Shown: piece by piece, positions 24,954-33,713 of the stretch
Layout of the letters: every line of letters starts with the position of its first letter
Position numbering within the stretch: the stretch's first letter is position 1
Assembly (NCBI GenBank): GCA_045595795.1
Contig: JAZOBC010000066.1
Location: 1 to 42,453, forward strand
Direction: 5' to 3'
Source of the DNA: UMGS755 sp045595795
GTDB lineage: Bacteria; Bacillota; Clostridia; UBA1381; UBA9506
DNA: 42,453 nucleotides
Notes under the pieces: model-generated
Seen by the model: only the letters and a program-made list of their open reading frames with translations
What the model was told of the DNA's origin: nothing
The model's database searches: none
Position numbers and translations under genes: made by a program

Positions 24954-25325
24954 ATGAAGCAGATTTTAAAGCATACATTTTTTACATCAGCCATTGGTGG
25001 ACTACTTGCCGGCTTTTTAAACGGCTTGTTTGGTAGTGGCGGCGGTACAGTGATTGTGCCGTTTTTAGAAACGTTTTTAGATCAGGATGAGCATACCTCC
25101 CACGCGACGGCCATCCTGATTATTCTTTGTTTTACCATTGTCAGTCTGTTTTTCTATGGCAGGAGGCACCATTTAGACTATGCTTTGGCGCTTAGTGTAT
25201 CGGCTGGTGGCGTGGTGGGCGGTTTGATTGGGGCAAAGCTTTTAAAAAAACTGTCCGGCAATGCTCTCAGAAAAATCTTTGGTTCATTTATGCTTGTTGC
25301 CGCAGTGAGAATGGTGGTGGGCTGA
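24954..25325 (+). CDS. TauE/SafE (TSUP) family permease, N-terminal half
   Basis: 123 aa with about four hydrophobic segments. GGLLAGFLNGLFGSGGGTVIVPFL is the first TSUP repeat motif, and HATAILIILCFTIVSLFFY follows. TSUP proteins export sulfite, sulfoacetate or related anions; full-length members have about 250 aa and two such repeats. GGAG five bases upstream supports the ATG at 24954. The protein ends at a TGA at 25323-25325, and the second half continues in the same frame from the next codon. A weak promoter (TTGTTT at 24881, CATACT at 24905) lies upstream. Confidence 0.82.
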   Translation: MKQILKHTFFTSAIGGLLAGFLNGLFGSGGGTVIVPFLETFLDQDEHTSHATAILIILCFTIVSLFFYGRRHHLDYALALSVSAGGVVGGLIGAKLLKKLSGNALRKIFGSFMLVAAVRMVVG

Positions 25326-25706
25326 TTGCAGTGGATAGCAGCTTTAATCGGACTTTGTTCGGGTATCATCAGTGGTATGGGCATTGGTGGCGGCACCATT
25401 TTAATTCCGGCTTTGGCCATTTTATTGTCTGTGGGTCAGCATGACGCACAAGGCGTTAATCTTTTGTATTTTATTCCGACGGCGTTGGTTTCTCTTGGGA
25501 TTCACATTAAAAATCGTTCTGTTAATTTTAAAATTGCGTTGCCCATCATTATTTCCGGCCTTTTGGGTGCGGTTGGCGGTGCTGTTTTGGCAGGTGTGAT
25601 GGAGGCAAAACTGCTTAGGCGATTCTTTGGAATTTTTTTGTTTGCCATGGGCGTTTACGAGATTAAGGGAAAGAGCAAAAAAAATAAAAAAACCAAGAAA
25701 AAATAG
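25326..25706 (+). CDS. TauE/SafE (TSUP) family permease, C-terminal half
   Basis: 126 aa with about four hydrophobic segments and a lysine-rich tail. LCSGIISGMGIGGGTILIPAL is the second TSUP repeat motif; HDAQGVNLLYFIPTALVSL follows. It starts at TTG 25326, immediately after the TGA of the first half and in the same frame, so translation would rely on re-initiation or coupling; no clear Shine-Dalgarno is seen. Paired half-size TSUP genes are known in Clostridia, so two interacting subunits are the simplest view. A nonsense-split full-length gene is the alternative. Confidence 0.8.
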   Translation: MQWIAALIGLCSGIISGMGIGGGTILIPALAILLSVGQHDAQGVNLLYFIPTALVSLGIHIKNRSVNFKIALPIIISGLLGAVGGAVLAGVMEAKLLRRFFGIFLFAMGVYEIKGKSKKNKKTKKK

Positions 25707-25715
25707 CTTTTCCTC

Positions 25716-25744
25716 TTTACCTAAAGCCAAAAATGTGGTATGAT
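25716..25744 (+). promoter_or_regulatory. Promoter of dxs
   Basis: TTTACC (25716-25721), 17-bp spacer, TATGAT (25739-25744) with an extended -10 TGG directly before it. Confidence 0.65.
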
Positions 25745-25824
25745 AAAAGCGTATAGGTTTGTGGCAGAAAATATTGAAGTTGACCGAATGTACAAAAGAA
25801 CAAATAAAGGGCAAGCGTGAGATT

Positions 25825-27684
25825 ATGTACCGAATTTTGGATCACATACAAAAGCCTCAGGATGTGAAGCAGCTTACTTTTGCAGAGTTATCTCTGCTTT
25901 CTGCTGAAATCCGGGACTACTTGATACAGTCAGTTGCCAAAACAGGCGGTCATCTGGCATCTAATTTAGGCGTGGTGGAGCTGACTCTCGCCTTATTTAA
26001 GACGTTGGATTTACCCAAAGACAGCATCATTTGGGATGTGGGTCATCAAACCTATGTCCATAAGATTCTAACCGGACGCAGGGAATCTTTTTCGACGCTG
26101 CGACAGTTTGGTGGTCTTAGTGGATTTCCTAAAAGCAGCGAAAGTGAATATGATGCCTATAATACCGGTCATTCCTCTACGTCCATTTCTGCTGCGTTGG
26201 GCATGACCCGTGCCGCTGAACTGTTAGGGGAAGACAGGCGTGCAGTGGCAATTATTGGAGATGGCGCTTTGACCGGAGGAATGGCGTTTGAAGCCCTGAA
26301 CGATGCCGGAACCTATGGCAAAAATTTTATTGTAATTTTAAACGATAATGAAATGTCCATTGCTAAAAATGTTGGTGGCATTTCCCGTTACCTCACGAAG
26401 TTTAGAACCGGCTCAAGTTATTTCCGGTTTAAGTCAAACTTAGAACGGGGCATGAGCCACGTTCCGGTAGTGGGAGGACCGCTGATACGCGGTATGAAAA
26501 AAGTGAAAGATACCCTTCGACACCTGCTGACATCCAGCACCGTGTTTGAAGATTTTGGATTTACATATTTAGGTCCGATCGACGGTCATGATTTGCCGTT
26601 TTTATGTCAAGTCTTAGAACGTGCCAAAACTATTTCGGCACCGGTTTTAATCCACGTGAAGACCAAGAAAGGTAAAGGATATAAATACGCAGAGGATAAG
26701 CCAACCGCCTTTCACGGCGTTGGCAGTTTCCATGTTGAAACCGGAGAATCCGGCAGCGGTGGCACTTCCTATTCGGCAGTTTTTGGAACCTGCATGAAAG
26801 AACTGGCAACACGGGACGAGCTCGTGTGTGCTGTGGTGGCTGCTATGTCTGATGGCACAGGGCTTTCCGGCTTTGCCAAGGAATATCCGAGCCGTTTTTT
26901 CGATGTGGGCATTGCAGAGCAACATGCTGTCACTTTTGCAACAGGTCTTTCTAAACGTGGCTTAAAGCCTGTTGTGGCACTGTATTCAACGTTTTTGCAA
27001 CGTGCCTATGACCAGGTGCTTCACGATGTTTGCCTGCAAAATTTAGACATAGTTTTGTGTGTGGATCGTGCCGGTGTGGTGGGTGAGGATGGCGAAACCC
27101 ATCAGGGCATCTATGACATAGCATTTTTATCGAGCATGCCGAACATGACGGTTTTAGCTCCTGCTAATTTTGCAGAGCTTTCAGAAATGTTGCGCTATGC
27201 TGTGCTTGAGCACAAAGGTCCCATTGCCATTCGCTATCCGCGCGGCGGCATTGGATTTGATTATAACGGTTCTCCTTTTGCTTTGGGACAGATTGATACG
27301 GTGCAAGCAGGCAAAGATGTTTGCATTTTATCGGTAGGTCATATGCTACAAACTGCGATGAAAGTCAGCGGTCAGCTGTCTGATATGGGCATTTCAGCAA
27401 CGGTTGCCAACGTGCGTACCCTTACGCAGTTAGATGAAGCGTATATCCAAAAAGCAATGAAGGAGCACGCGCTGTTAGTGACGATAGAAGACGGTATTGG
27501 GCATGGCGGCGTAGGGCAGCGCATTGTTTCCTGTTTGCAAGGTGACACGACCAAGGTACTCGTCAAGGCGCATGCAAGCGGTATTGTTCCGCACGGAACC
27601 AGGGAAGAACTGTACCGACTATGCGGTCTGGATGCTAAGAAGATAACAAATGAAATTTTAAGACGATTAAGTCAGGTGAAATAA
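25825..27684 (+). CDS. dxs: 1-deoxy-D-xylulose-5-phosphate synthase
   Basis: 619-aa thiamine-diphosphate enzyme joining pyruvate and glyceraldehyde-3-phosphate in the first step of the MEP isoprenoid route, also feeding thiamine and pyridoxal synthesis. GHQTYVHKILTGR, the ThDP motif GDGALTGGMAFEALN with NDNEMSIAKNVGG, and the transketolase-type glutamate in DVGIAEQHAV are intact. Length is normal. The start at MYRILDHIQKPQD is chosen by family comparison; the RBS is weak and the longer open frame from 25759 adds 22 unrelated residues. U32 follows after 1 nt. Confidence 0.95.
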   Translation: MYRILDHIQKPQDVKQLTFAELSLLSAEIRDYLIQSVAKTGGHLASNLGVVELTLALFKTLDLPKDSIIWDVGHQTYVHKILTGRRESFSTLRQFGGLSGFPKSSESEYDAYNTGHSSTSISAALGMTRAAELLGEDRRAVAIIGDGALTGGMAFEALNDAGTYGKNFIVILNDNEMSIAKNVGGISRYLTKFRTGSSYFRFKSNLERGMSHVPVVGGPLIRGMKKVKDTLRHLLTSSTVFEDFGFTYLGPIDGHDLPFLCQVLERAKTISAPVLIHVKTKKGKGYKYAEDKPTAFHGVGSFHVETGESGSGGTSYSAVFGTCMKELATRDELVCAVVAAMSDGTGLSGFAKEYPSRFFDVGIAEQHAVTFATGLSKRGLKPVVALYSTFLQRAYDQVLHDVCLQNLDIVLCVDRAGVVGEDGETHQGIYDIAFLSSMPNMTVLAPANFAELSEMLRYAVLEHKGPIAIRYPRGGIGFDYNGSPFALGQIDTVQAGKDVCILSVGHMLQTAMKVSGQLSDMGISATVANVRTLTQLDEAYIQKAMKEHALLVTIEDGIGHGGVGQRIVSCLQGDTTKVLVKAHASGIVPHGTREELYRLCGLDAKKITNEILRRLSQVK

Positions 27685-27685
27685 C

Positions 27686-28912
27686 ATGAAAAAACCGGAA
27701 CTGTTAGCTCCTGCCGGAACCTTAGAGCGGCTCAAGACAGCCATTGCCTTTGGTGCTGATGCTGTTTATGCCGGTGGTGAAGCCTTTTCCATGCGAACAG
27801 CTGCCAAAAACTTTTCGGCAGATGATTTAAAACGGGGCAGGGAATTGACCCTATCCCAAAACAAAAAGTTATATATAGCGGTGAATATTATTCCACATGA
27901 GGCAGATTTAGAGGTGTTGCCTGCTTATTTATCTGAACTTGAGGCACTATCTCCTGATGGCCTCATCATTTCGGATTTGGGGGTTTTGTCTCTGGCAAAG
28001 CGATATGCGCCCTCTGTTCCCATTCATATCAGTACCCAAGCCAATAACGTTAACAGTGAGACGTTTTCAATGTGGCACAGTTTAGGGGCAAGCCGTGTAG
28101 TTTGTGCCCGAGAACTTTCCTTTGAGGAAATTAAGCAGATTCGCAGTAAAATTCCCAAGGATATGGAAATTGAGGCCTTTATTCACGGTGCAATGTGCAT
28201 CTCCTATTCCGGCAGATGCCTTTTGTCTAACTACATGACGGGGAGAGACTCCAATCAAGGTAGTTGTGCCCATCCCTGCCGATGGAATTATAGCTTGATG
28301 GAGGAGCAAAGACCCGGTGAGTATTATCCGGTTTATGAAAACGAGCGAGGCACCTATATTTTTAACTCGCGTGACCTTTGCATGATTGAATATATCCCCG
28401 AGCTGATAAAAAGCGGCATTGATAGCTTAAAGCTTGAAGGCAGAGTGAAAACGGAATATTATGTGGCAACGGTGGTGAAGGCTTACCGTGAAGCACTGGA
28501 CAAATATTTTGAGAATCCTGATACTTATCAGACAGATCCACGCTGGTTGGAAGAACTTTCAAAGGTCAGCAATCGGCATTACACCACAGGTTTCTACCTG
28601 GGTAAGCCCGATGAAACGGCACAGGTTTATGAATCCAGCGCTTACGTACGCACCTATGACGTGGTGGCTGTGGTAACAGGCTATGACCGTGAAACCGGAG
28701 ACTTGCTTTTAGAGCAACGGAATCGGTTTTTTAACGGCGATGCCTTAGAGGCTGTGGTTCCTGATTCTGAGAATTTTGCCTTTTGTGCAGACAATCTGCG
28801 GGATATTGAGGGACACCCCATAGATAGTGCGCCTCATGCCCGTCAGGCACTCAGACTGAATATTGGCAGAGAACTTTCGCCACTCACGCTGTTTAGAAAG
28901 AAAAAAGATTGA
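27686..28912 (+). CDS. Peptidase U32 family protein (TrhP/RlhA-like)
   Basis: 408 aa. N-terminal TIM-barrel-like U32 domain with GADAVYAGGEAFSMR, ISDLGVLSLAKR and HISTQANNVNSETF. The conserved cysteine set is in HGAMCISYSGRCLLS and GSCAHPCRWNY, expected to bind an iron-sulfur cluster. DSLKLEGRVKTEYYVATVVKAYR is the U32 signature. Relatives hydroxylate RNA (TrhP at tRNA U34, RlhA on 23S rRNA) rather than degrade protein; which RNA this one serves is not evident. AGGTGA precedes the ATG. Downstream DUF624 is 14 nt away. Confidence 0.87.
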   Translation: MKKPELLAPAGTLERLKTAIAFGADAVYAGGEAFSMRTAAKNFSADDLKRGRELTLSQNKKLYIAVNIIPHEADLEVLPAYLSELEALSPDGLIISDLGVLSLAKRYAPSVPIHISTQANNVNSETFSMWHSLGASRVVCARELSFEEIKQIRSKIPKDMEIEAFIHGAMCISYSGRCLLSNYMTGRDSNQGSCAHPCRWNYSLMEEQRPGEYYPVYENERGTYIFNSRDLCMIEYIPELIKSGIDSLKLEGRVKTEYYVATVVKAYREALDKYFENPDTYQTDPRWLEELSKVSNRHYTTGFYLGKPDETAQVYESSAYVRTYDVVAVVTGYDRETGDLLLEQRNRFFNGDALEAVVPDSENFAFCADNLRDIEGHPIDSAPHARQALRLNIGRELSPLTLFRKKKD

Positions 28913-28926
28913 GGAGGAACTTGTTC

Positions 28927-29772
28927 ATGGGTCTTTTTAACAATTATGCAAAACCCGGCAGAGGCATTTCCAAGGAGGAAGCTGCCCGCCGAAACTATTT
29001 TGATATTATCGGCAGACATTTTTTTGATTTGGTTAAGCTGAATCTGTTGTTTGTGTTATGCAACATTATTTTCATTGCAGCAGCGGTTTTATTGGCTCTC
29101 CCATACTTTTGGGATTCAGGTGCAAATCTTTCACTTTTGTTTAGCCAAAAATATGTATTGCTTCCGCCACTGCCTTTTGTTCCCTTTATGTTTATGGGCC
29201 CTTTCATTTGTGGTTTAACCTTCGTACTCAGAAATTGGTCGCGTCAGGAGCATGCATTTTTAGTATCTGACTTTTTTGAGCACACAAGAAAAAATTGGAA
29301 GCAAGGTTTGCTTTTAAGCATGCTGAGCACAGTTGTGGTATATGTCTATTTGACAGCCGTGTTGTTTTACTTGCGTTCCGGCGTTTCGGCTTTTTTGGTT
29401 TTAGTCTTAGCCGGCATTTTGGGTATCATGCTCTTATCGATGAGTTTTTATACATATCCCATGGTGGTTACCTTTGATATGAAGCTGAAGGACATTTTAA
29501 AGAATTCCTGGATATTTGCCATGGCAAAACTACCGCAAAATCTGTTCTTTTTAGTGGTTATCGGCTTGGTGCATGGTCTGCTTCTTTACTATACACCAAT
29601 TCTCATTTGGGCGATTCTCATGGCGGTGTTCCTTATTGCCTGGTCGGGCTTTACCATGAACTATTATGCTTGGCATGTCATCAATAAACACATGGTTTCG
29701 CAGATTGAGGAAAATAAAGAAGCAGAAGAAACTGTGTTTGACGACGAAAGACAGGAGGACAGCGTTGATTAA
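28927..29772 (+). CDS. DUF624 / YesL-family membrane protein
   Basis: 281 aa with about five to six hydrophobic helices beginning near residue 33 (LVKLNLLFVLCNIIFIAAAV). FFDLVKLN and the FVLRNWSRQEHAFLVSDFFEH loop are typical of YesL-type proteins, often found with carbohydrate ABC systems, function unknown. It is longer than Bacillus YesL because of the N-terminal NYAKPGRGISKEEA segment and an acidic C-tail. GGAGG nine bases upstream fixes the ATG at 28927. It overlaps the following phosphatase by 8 nt. Confidence 0.78.
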   Translation: MGLFNNYAKPGRGISKEEAARRNYFDIIGRHFFDLVKLNLLFVLCNIIFIAAAVLLALPYFWDSGANLSLLFSQKYVLLPPLPFVPFMFMGPFICGLTFVLRNWSRQEHAFLVSDFFEHTRKNWKQGLLLSMLSTVVVYVYLTAVLFYLRSGVSAFLVLVLAGILGIMLLSMSFYTYPMVVTFDMKLKDILKNSWIFAMAKLPQNLFFLVVIGLVHGLLLYYTPILIWAILMAVFLIAWSGFTMNYYAWHVINKHMVSQIEENKEAEETVFDDERQEDSVD

Positions 29773-30433
29773 GGCAGTTATTTTTGATTTAGACGGAACC
29801 ATTTTAAATACGCTTTCGGATTTGTCCGGTGCGATGAACAGCATGCTCAGACAGTTTGGATATCCCCAGCAGCCTGACCTTGAATGCCACAAGCAGGCCA
29901 TTGGAACGGGAGCAAGAAACTATGTTAAAAAATGTTTGCCGCCAGAGGTTTGGGAAGATGATGAGCAGATCGACAGATGTCTGGCGACATATCGCTCTAT
30001 CTACGAGGCAAACTCGAATGTAAAAACAGCACCCTATGATGGCATTTGTGATGTGCTGGCGTTTTTAAAGGCAAATAACATTTCAATTAATGTATTGTCT
30101 AATAAGCCTGATGCTCCCACAAAGGCACTGGTCAAACTGTGGTTTTCAGATTTTGCACCGGAGCATGTGTATGGTGAGCGTCCTGAAAAGCCACGCAAGC
30201 CTGATCCGACGGTACCTCTTGAAATTGCAGATGCCTTAGGGATTTCTCCAAGTGAGATTGCATTTGTAGGTGATAGTGGTGTGGATATTGCAACAGGTCT
30301 TGCTGCCGGCATGATTCCCATTGGTGTTTTGTGGGGATATCGAACCCGTGAGCAGCTATTAGAAAGCGGCGCCACCCATTTGGCTGAAACACCGGCAGAA
30401 TTAATTTCAATTTTTCAAAGCCTGATGCAATAA
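29765..30433 (+). CDS. HAD-family hydrolase, phosphoglycolate-phosphatase-like
   Basis: 222-aa HAD phosphatase. Motif I is VIFDLDGTILNT at the N-terminus; motif II is VLSNKPD, the motif III lysine lies in RPEKPRKPDP and motif IV is FVGDSGVDIATG. The alpha-helical cap (about 15-85) is of the Gph/PGP type. Substrate uncertain among phosphoglycolate and other small phosphates. Start is TTG at 29765, six bases after GGAGG at 29754-29758, overlapping the DUF624 stop, so it is probably translationally coupled. Confidence 0.88.
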   Translation: MIKAVIFDLDGTILNTLSDLSGAMNSMLRQFGYPQQPDLECHKQAIGTGARNYVKKCLPPEVWEDDEQIDRCLATYRSIYEANSNVKTAPYDGICDVLAFLKANNISINVLSNKPDAPTKALVKLWFSDFAPEHVYGERPEKPRKPDPTVPLEIADALGISPSEIAFVGDSGVDIATGLAAGMIPIGVLWGYRTREQLLESGATHLAETPAELISIFQSLMQ

Positions 30434-30453
30434 GCCGGTTTTATTTAGAATCA

Positions 30454-30482
30454 TTACCGCATGGTTTTGTGTACATTATAAT
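30454..30482 (+). promoter_or_regulatory. Possible promoter of gatCAB
   Basis: TATAAT at 30477-30482 is consensus; the -35 at 17 bp (TTACCG, 30454-30459) is poor. It lies 25 bases before the gatC ATG. Confidence 0.4.
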
Positions 30483-30507
30483 TTTACAGGAAACGGAGTC
30501 TGATAGA

Positions 30508-30795
30508 ATGAAAATTTCAAAAGAAGAAGTTTTACATGTTGCCTTACTGGCTCGCTTAAAGCTTTCTGACGGTGAAGCAGAAGCCTTGACAAAAGATATG
30601 GAAAACATTATTGGCTTTGCTAATAAGCTAAGCGAATTGGATACGGAGGGTGTTGTTCCTACCGCTCATGCCATTCCTATGAGCAATGCATTTCGTGAAG
30701 ATGTTGTAAAGCCCTCTTATGACCGCGATGCAATGCTTGCCAATGCACCGTCTGCTGAAGATGGCGGCTACACAGTACCCAAGGTTGTTGAATAA
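30508..30795 (+). CDS. gatC: Asp/Glu-tRNA amidotransferase subunit C
   Basis: 95-aa small subunit that tethers GatA to GatB. ISKEEVLHVALLARLKLSDGE at the start and PTAHAIPMSNAFREDV in the middle are family motifs. GGAG at 30495-30498 supports the ATG at 30508. The complete gatC-gatA-gatB order indicates an indirect route to Gln-tRNA and/or Asn-tRNA. Confidence 0.95.
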   Translation: MKISKEEVLHVALLARLKLSDGEAEALTKDMENIIGFANKLSELDTEGVVPTAHAIPMSNAFREDVVKPSYDRDAMLANAPSAEDGGYTVPKVVE

Positions 30796-30812
30796 AATAA
30801 AGGAGCTTGATT

Positions 30813-32261
30813 ATGCATACATTAACGGCACATGAAATACGAGACAAAATCAAAAATAAAGACATTTCCTCGCAGGAAATTACTAAGGCATTTTTAGAAC
30901 GGATTGATGCTGTTGAAAACAAGGTGGAAAGCTATGTGACCGTTCTGCCTGAAGAGGCCATGGCTCAAGCGGCAGAGGTTGACCGCAAAATTGCAGCAGG
31001 CGAAGAAGTGGGCGCCTTAGCAGGTGTTCCCATGGCTCTGAAAGACAATCTTTGCACCAAGGATATTTTAACTACCTGTTCTTCTAAAATGCTTCAGAAC
31101 TTCCGTCCCCCCTATGACAGCACTGTGGCACAAAAGCTGAAAACAGCTGATACCGTGCTTTTGGGAAAAGTTAACATGGATGAATTTGCCATGGGTTCTT
31201 CCACTGAAAATTCTTATTTTAAAAAGACGAAAAATCCCTATGACTTAACCAAAGTGCCGGGTGGTTCATCCGGTGGTTCTGCTGCTTGTGTTTCAGCTGA
31301 TGAAGCAGCATTCACCTTGGGTTCTGATACGGGTGGTTCCATCCGTCAGCCGGCGGCTTTTTGCGGCTGTGTGGGCATGAAGCCCACCTACGGAACAGTT
31401 TCACGTTTCGGTTTGGTGGCGTTTGCCTCATCACTTGACCAAATTGGTCCACTTAGCAAGGATGTGCAGGACTGCGCCATGGTTTATGACCAGATTGTGG
31501 GTTATGACCCCATGGATTCCACCAGCGTCAATCGGACCTATGATTCCTTTGAATCAGCATTAACTGGTGACGTAGCGGGTTTGAAAGTTGGTGTGCCTGT
31601 TGAATATATGGGCGAGGGCATCAGCGCACCTGTGCAAAAGGCAGTGCTTAGTGCACTGGACTCCTTCAAGAGTCTGGGTGCTGAGCATCAGGAAATGCAC
31701 CTGCCTCTGACAGAATATGCACTGCCTGCTTATTACATGATTTCTTCGGCAGAGGCAAGCTCGAATTTAGCACGCTTTGACGGTGTGAAATATGGTTATC
31801 GTGCCGAGAAATTTGATGATTTGATTGATTTATATGCGCAAACCAGAAGTGAAGGCTTTGGCGCGGAAGTAAAGCGTCGTATTATGATTGGCACCTACGC
31901 CCTTTCCTCCGGTTATTATGATGCATATTATAAAAAAGCGCAGCAGGTCAGAACCATGGTGATGCAGGACTTTGACAAAGCCTTTGAAAAGTATGATGTT
32001 TTAGTTACACCCACGGCACCCTTTACTGCATTTGGTATCGGCGAAATGACGGATGACCCCATGCAGATGTATCTGGCAGATATCTGTACCGTTTCTGTTA
32101 ATATTGGCGGCCTGCCGGCGATTGTACTGCCTTGCGGTTATGATGAAAATGGCATGCCCATTGGTCTGCAGATTATCGGTAAGCCCTTTGGCGAGGCTGA
32201 CATACTCAATGCGGCATATGCTTTGGAAAAGACCATTTCCAAAGTGAAACCGGTGCTTTAA
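30813..32261 (+). CDS. gatA: Asp/Glu-tRNA amidotransferase subunit A
   Basis: 482-aa amidase-signature subunit that releases ammonia from glutamine. The Lys-cisSer-Ser triad lies in ALKDNL, PGGSSGGSAA and GSDTGGSIRQPAAFCG. Length is normal and the C-terminus (GLQIIGKPFGEADILNAAY) is complete. AAAGGAG seven bases before the ATG at 30813. A 224-residue open frame on the opposite strand across the gatA-gatB junction has no RBS support and is treated as a shadow. Confidence 0.97.
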   Translation: MHTLTAHEIRDKIKNKDISSQEITKAFLERIDAVENKVESYVTVLPEEAMAQAAEVDRKIAAGEEVGALAGVPMALKDNLCTKDILTTCSSKMLQNFRPPYDSTVAQKLKTADTVLLGKVNMDEFAMGSSTENSYFKKTKNPYDLTKVPGGSSGGSAACVSADEAAFTLGSDTGGSIRQPAAFCGCVGMKPTYGTVSRFGLVAFASSLDQIGPLSKDVQDCAMVYDQIVGYDPMDSTSVNRTYDSFESALTGDVAGLKVGVPVEYMGEGISAPVQKAVLSALDSFKSLGAEHQEMHLPLTEYALPAYYMISSAEASSNLARFDGVKYGYRAEKFDDLIDLYAQTRSEGFGAEVKRRIMIGTYALSSGYYDAYYKKAQQVRTMVMQDFDKAFEKYDVLVTPTAPFTAFGIGEMTDDPMQMYLADICTVSVNIGGLPAIVLPCGYDENGMPIGLQIIGKPFGEADILNAAYALEKTISKVKPVL

Positions 32262-32279
32262 GATAGAGGAGGACAGAAC

Positions 32280-33713
32280 ATGAATTACGAAACAGTCATT
32301 GGTCTTGAGGTTCATGCCGAGCTGAAAACCAATACAAAAATATATTGCGGCTGCAAAAACGAATTTGGCGGTGAGCCCAATACCCACACTTGCCCCATTT
32401 GCTCTGGTATGCCCGGAACGCTGCCGGTTCTCAATAAGCGTGTTGTGGATTTTGCTATTAAAGCAGGTCTTGCCATGAATTGCTCCATTACAAAATATGG
32501 CAAGCAGGACAGAAAGAACTATTTCTACCCCGACCTGCCAAAGGCTTATCAGATTTCTCAGTTTGACCTGCCCTTGTGTCAGAATGGTTATGTTGATATC
32601 TTGGTTGACGGTGAACCCCGCAGAATCGGCATCACCCGTATTCACATTGAAGAAGATGCCGGCAAATTGGTTCATGATGATTATGCCAATGTTTCTGTAG
32701 CAGACTATAACCGTTGTGGTGTTCCACTTATTGAAATTGTAAGCGAGCCGGATTTGCGCTCTCCCGAAGAAGCAAGAATCTATTTAGAAACCTTAAAATC
32801 TATTTTGGAGTATACCGAGGTGTCTGACTGTAAAATGCAGGAAGGCTCCCTGCGTTGTGACGTAAACGTGTCCCTGCGCCCTGAGGGTCAGAAGGAATAT
32901 GGTACACGTTGCGAAATGAAGAACATCAACTCCTTCCGTGCGGCTGTTCGTTCTATGGAATATGAGCAAAAGCGCCAGGCAGAGGTGCTGGATGCTGGCG
33001 GTGTGATTGAACAGGAAACCCGCCGATGGGACGATGTGAAGGGCATCAGCACCGTGATGAGAACCAAGGAAGATGCCCAGGATTATCGTTATTTCCCTGA
33101 ACCAGACTTGCTTCCCATCATTGTTTCAGATGAGTGGATTGAAGAAATCAGACAGACTATTCCCGAACTGCCTGAGCAGAGAAAAAGCCGTTATGTCAAG
33201 GAATACGGCCTGCCGGAATATGATGCATTCATTTTAACATCTTCTAAGAAAACCGCTGATTATTTTGACCAAACCGTTAGTCTGGGTGCTGCACCGAAAA
33301 CTGTCAGCAACTGGATGATGGGTGATATTGCTAAAATGATTAACGACCGCGAGCTTGAAGCAGGGGATATTCCCTTTGCACCGGCACAGCTCAAATCTTT
33401 GATTGAGTTAATTGAAAAAGGCGCCATCAGCAATAGTGCGGCGAAAAAGGTTTTGGTTGAAATGTTTAACCAACCCGAAGAGCCGGAAAAAATTGTGGAG
33501 CGTTTGGGTCTTTCTCAGGTTTCCGATGAGGGTGCTCTCAAGGCTATGGTACAAGAGGTTATGGCGCAGAATCCGCAGTCTATTGTGGATTATAAGGCAG
33601 GTAAGGACAGGGCCCTTGGCTTCTTGATGGGTCAGGTTATGCGTGTTTCTAAGGGCAAGGCAAATCCTCAGCTTATCAACAAGCTCTTAAAAGACGCCTT
33701 GGATCAGGCATGA
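32280..33713 (+). CDS. gatB: Asp/Glu-tRNA amidotransferase subunit B
   Basis: 477-aa kinase/transfer subunit that activates the mischarged tRNA carboxylate and transfers ammonia. IGLEVHAELKT, CPICSGMPG and CGCKNEF with the paired cysteines, RKNYFYPDLPKAYQISQ, and EGSLRCDVNVSLR match GatB. The C-terminal YqeY-like tRNA-binding domain (about 330-475) is intact. AGGAGG lies upstream. The last four bases overlap the start of the cysteine-rich gene. Confidence 0.97.
   Translation: MNYETVIGLEVHAELKTNTKIYCGCKNEFGGEPNTHTCPICSGMPGTLPVLNKRVVDFAIKAGLAMNCSITKYGKQDRKNYFYPDLPKAYQISQFDLPLCQNGYVDILVDGEPRRIGITRIHIEEDAGKLVHDDYANVSVADYNRCGVPLIEIVSEPDLRSPEEARIYLETLKSILEYTEVSDCKMQEGSLRCDVNVSLRPEGQKEYGTRCEMKNINSFRAAVRSMEYEQKRQAEVLDAGGVIEQETRRWDDVKGISTVMRTKEDAQDYRYFPEPDLLPIIVSDEWIEEIRQTIPELPEQRKSRYVKEYGLPEYDAFILTSSKKTADYFDQTVSLGAAPKTVSNWMMGDIAKMINDRELEAGDIPFAPAQLKSLIELIEKGAISNSAAKKVLVEMFNQPEEPEKIVERLGLSQVSDEGALKAMVQEVMAQNPQSIVDYKAGKDRALGFLMGQVMRVSKGKANPQLINKLLKDALDQA

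Noticed and set aside
25323..25325. TGA reassigned as a sense codon or selenocysteine
   Set aside because: TGA ends many intact genes here (ymdB, cinA, gatB and others) and the downstream half begins with TTG in a known split family; no selenocysteine context is evident.
32001..32675. 224-residue open frame on the minus strand across the gatA-gatB junction
   Set aside because: Antisense to two clearly coding genes, no RBS, no recognisable domain; an artefact of codon bias in gatA/gatB.
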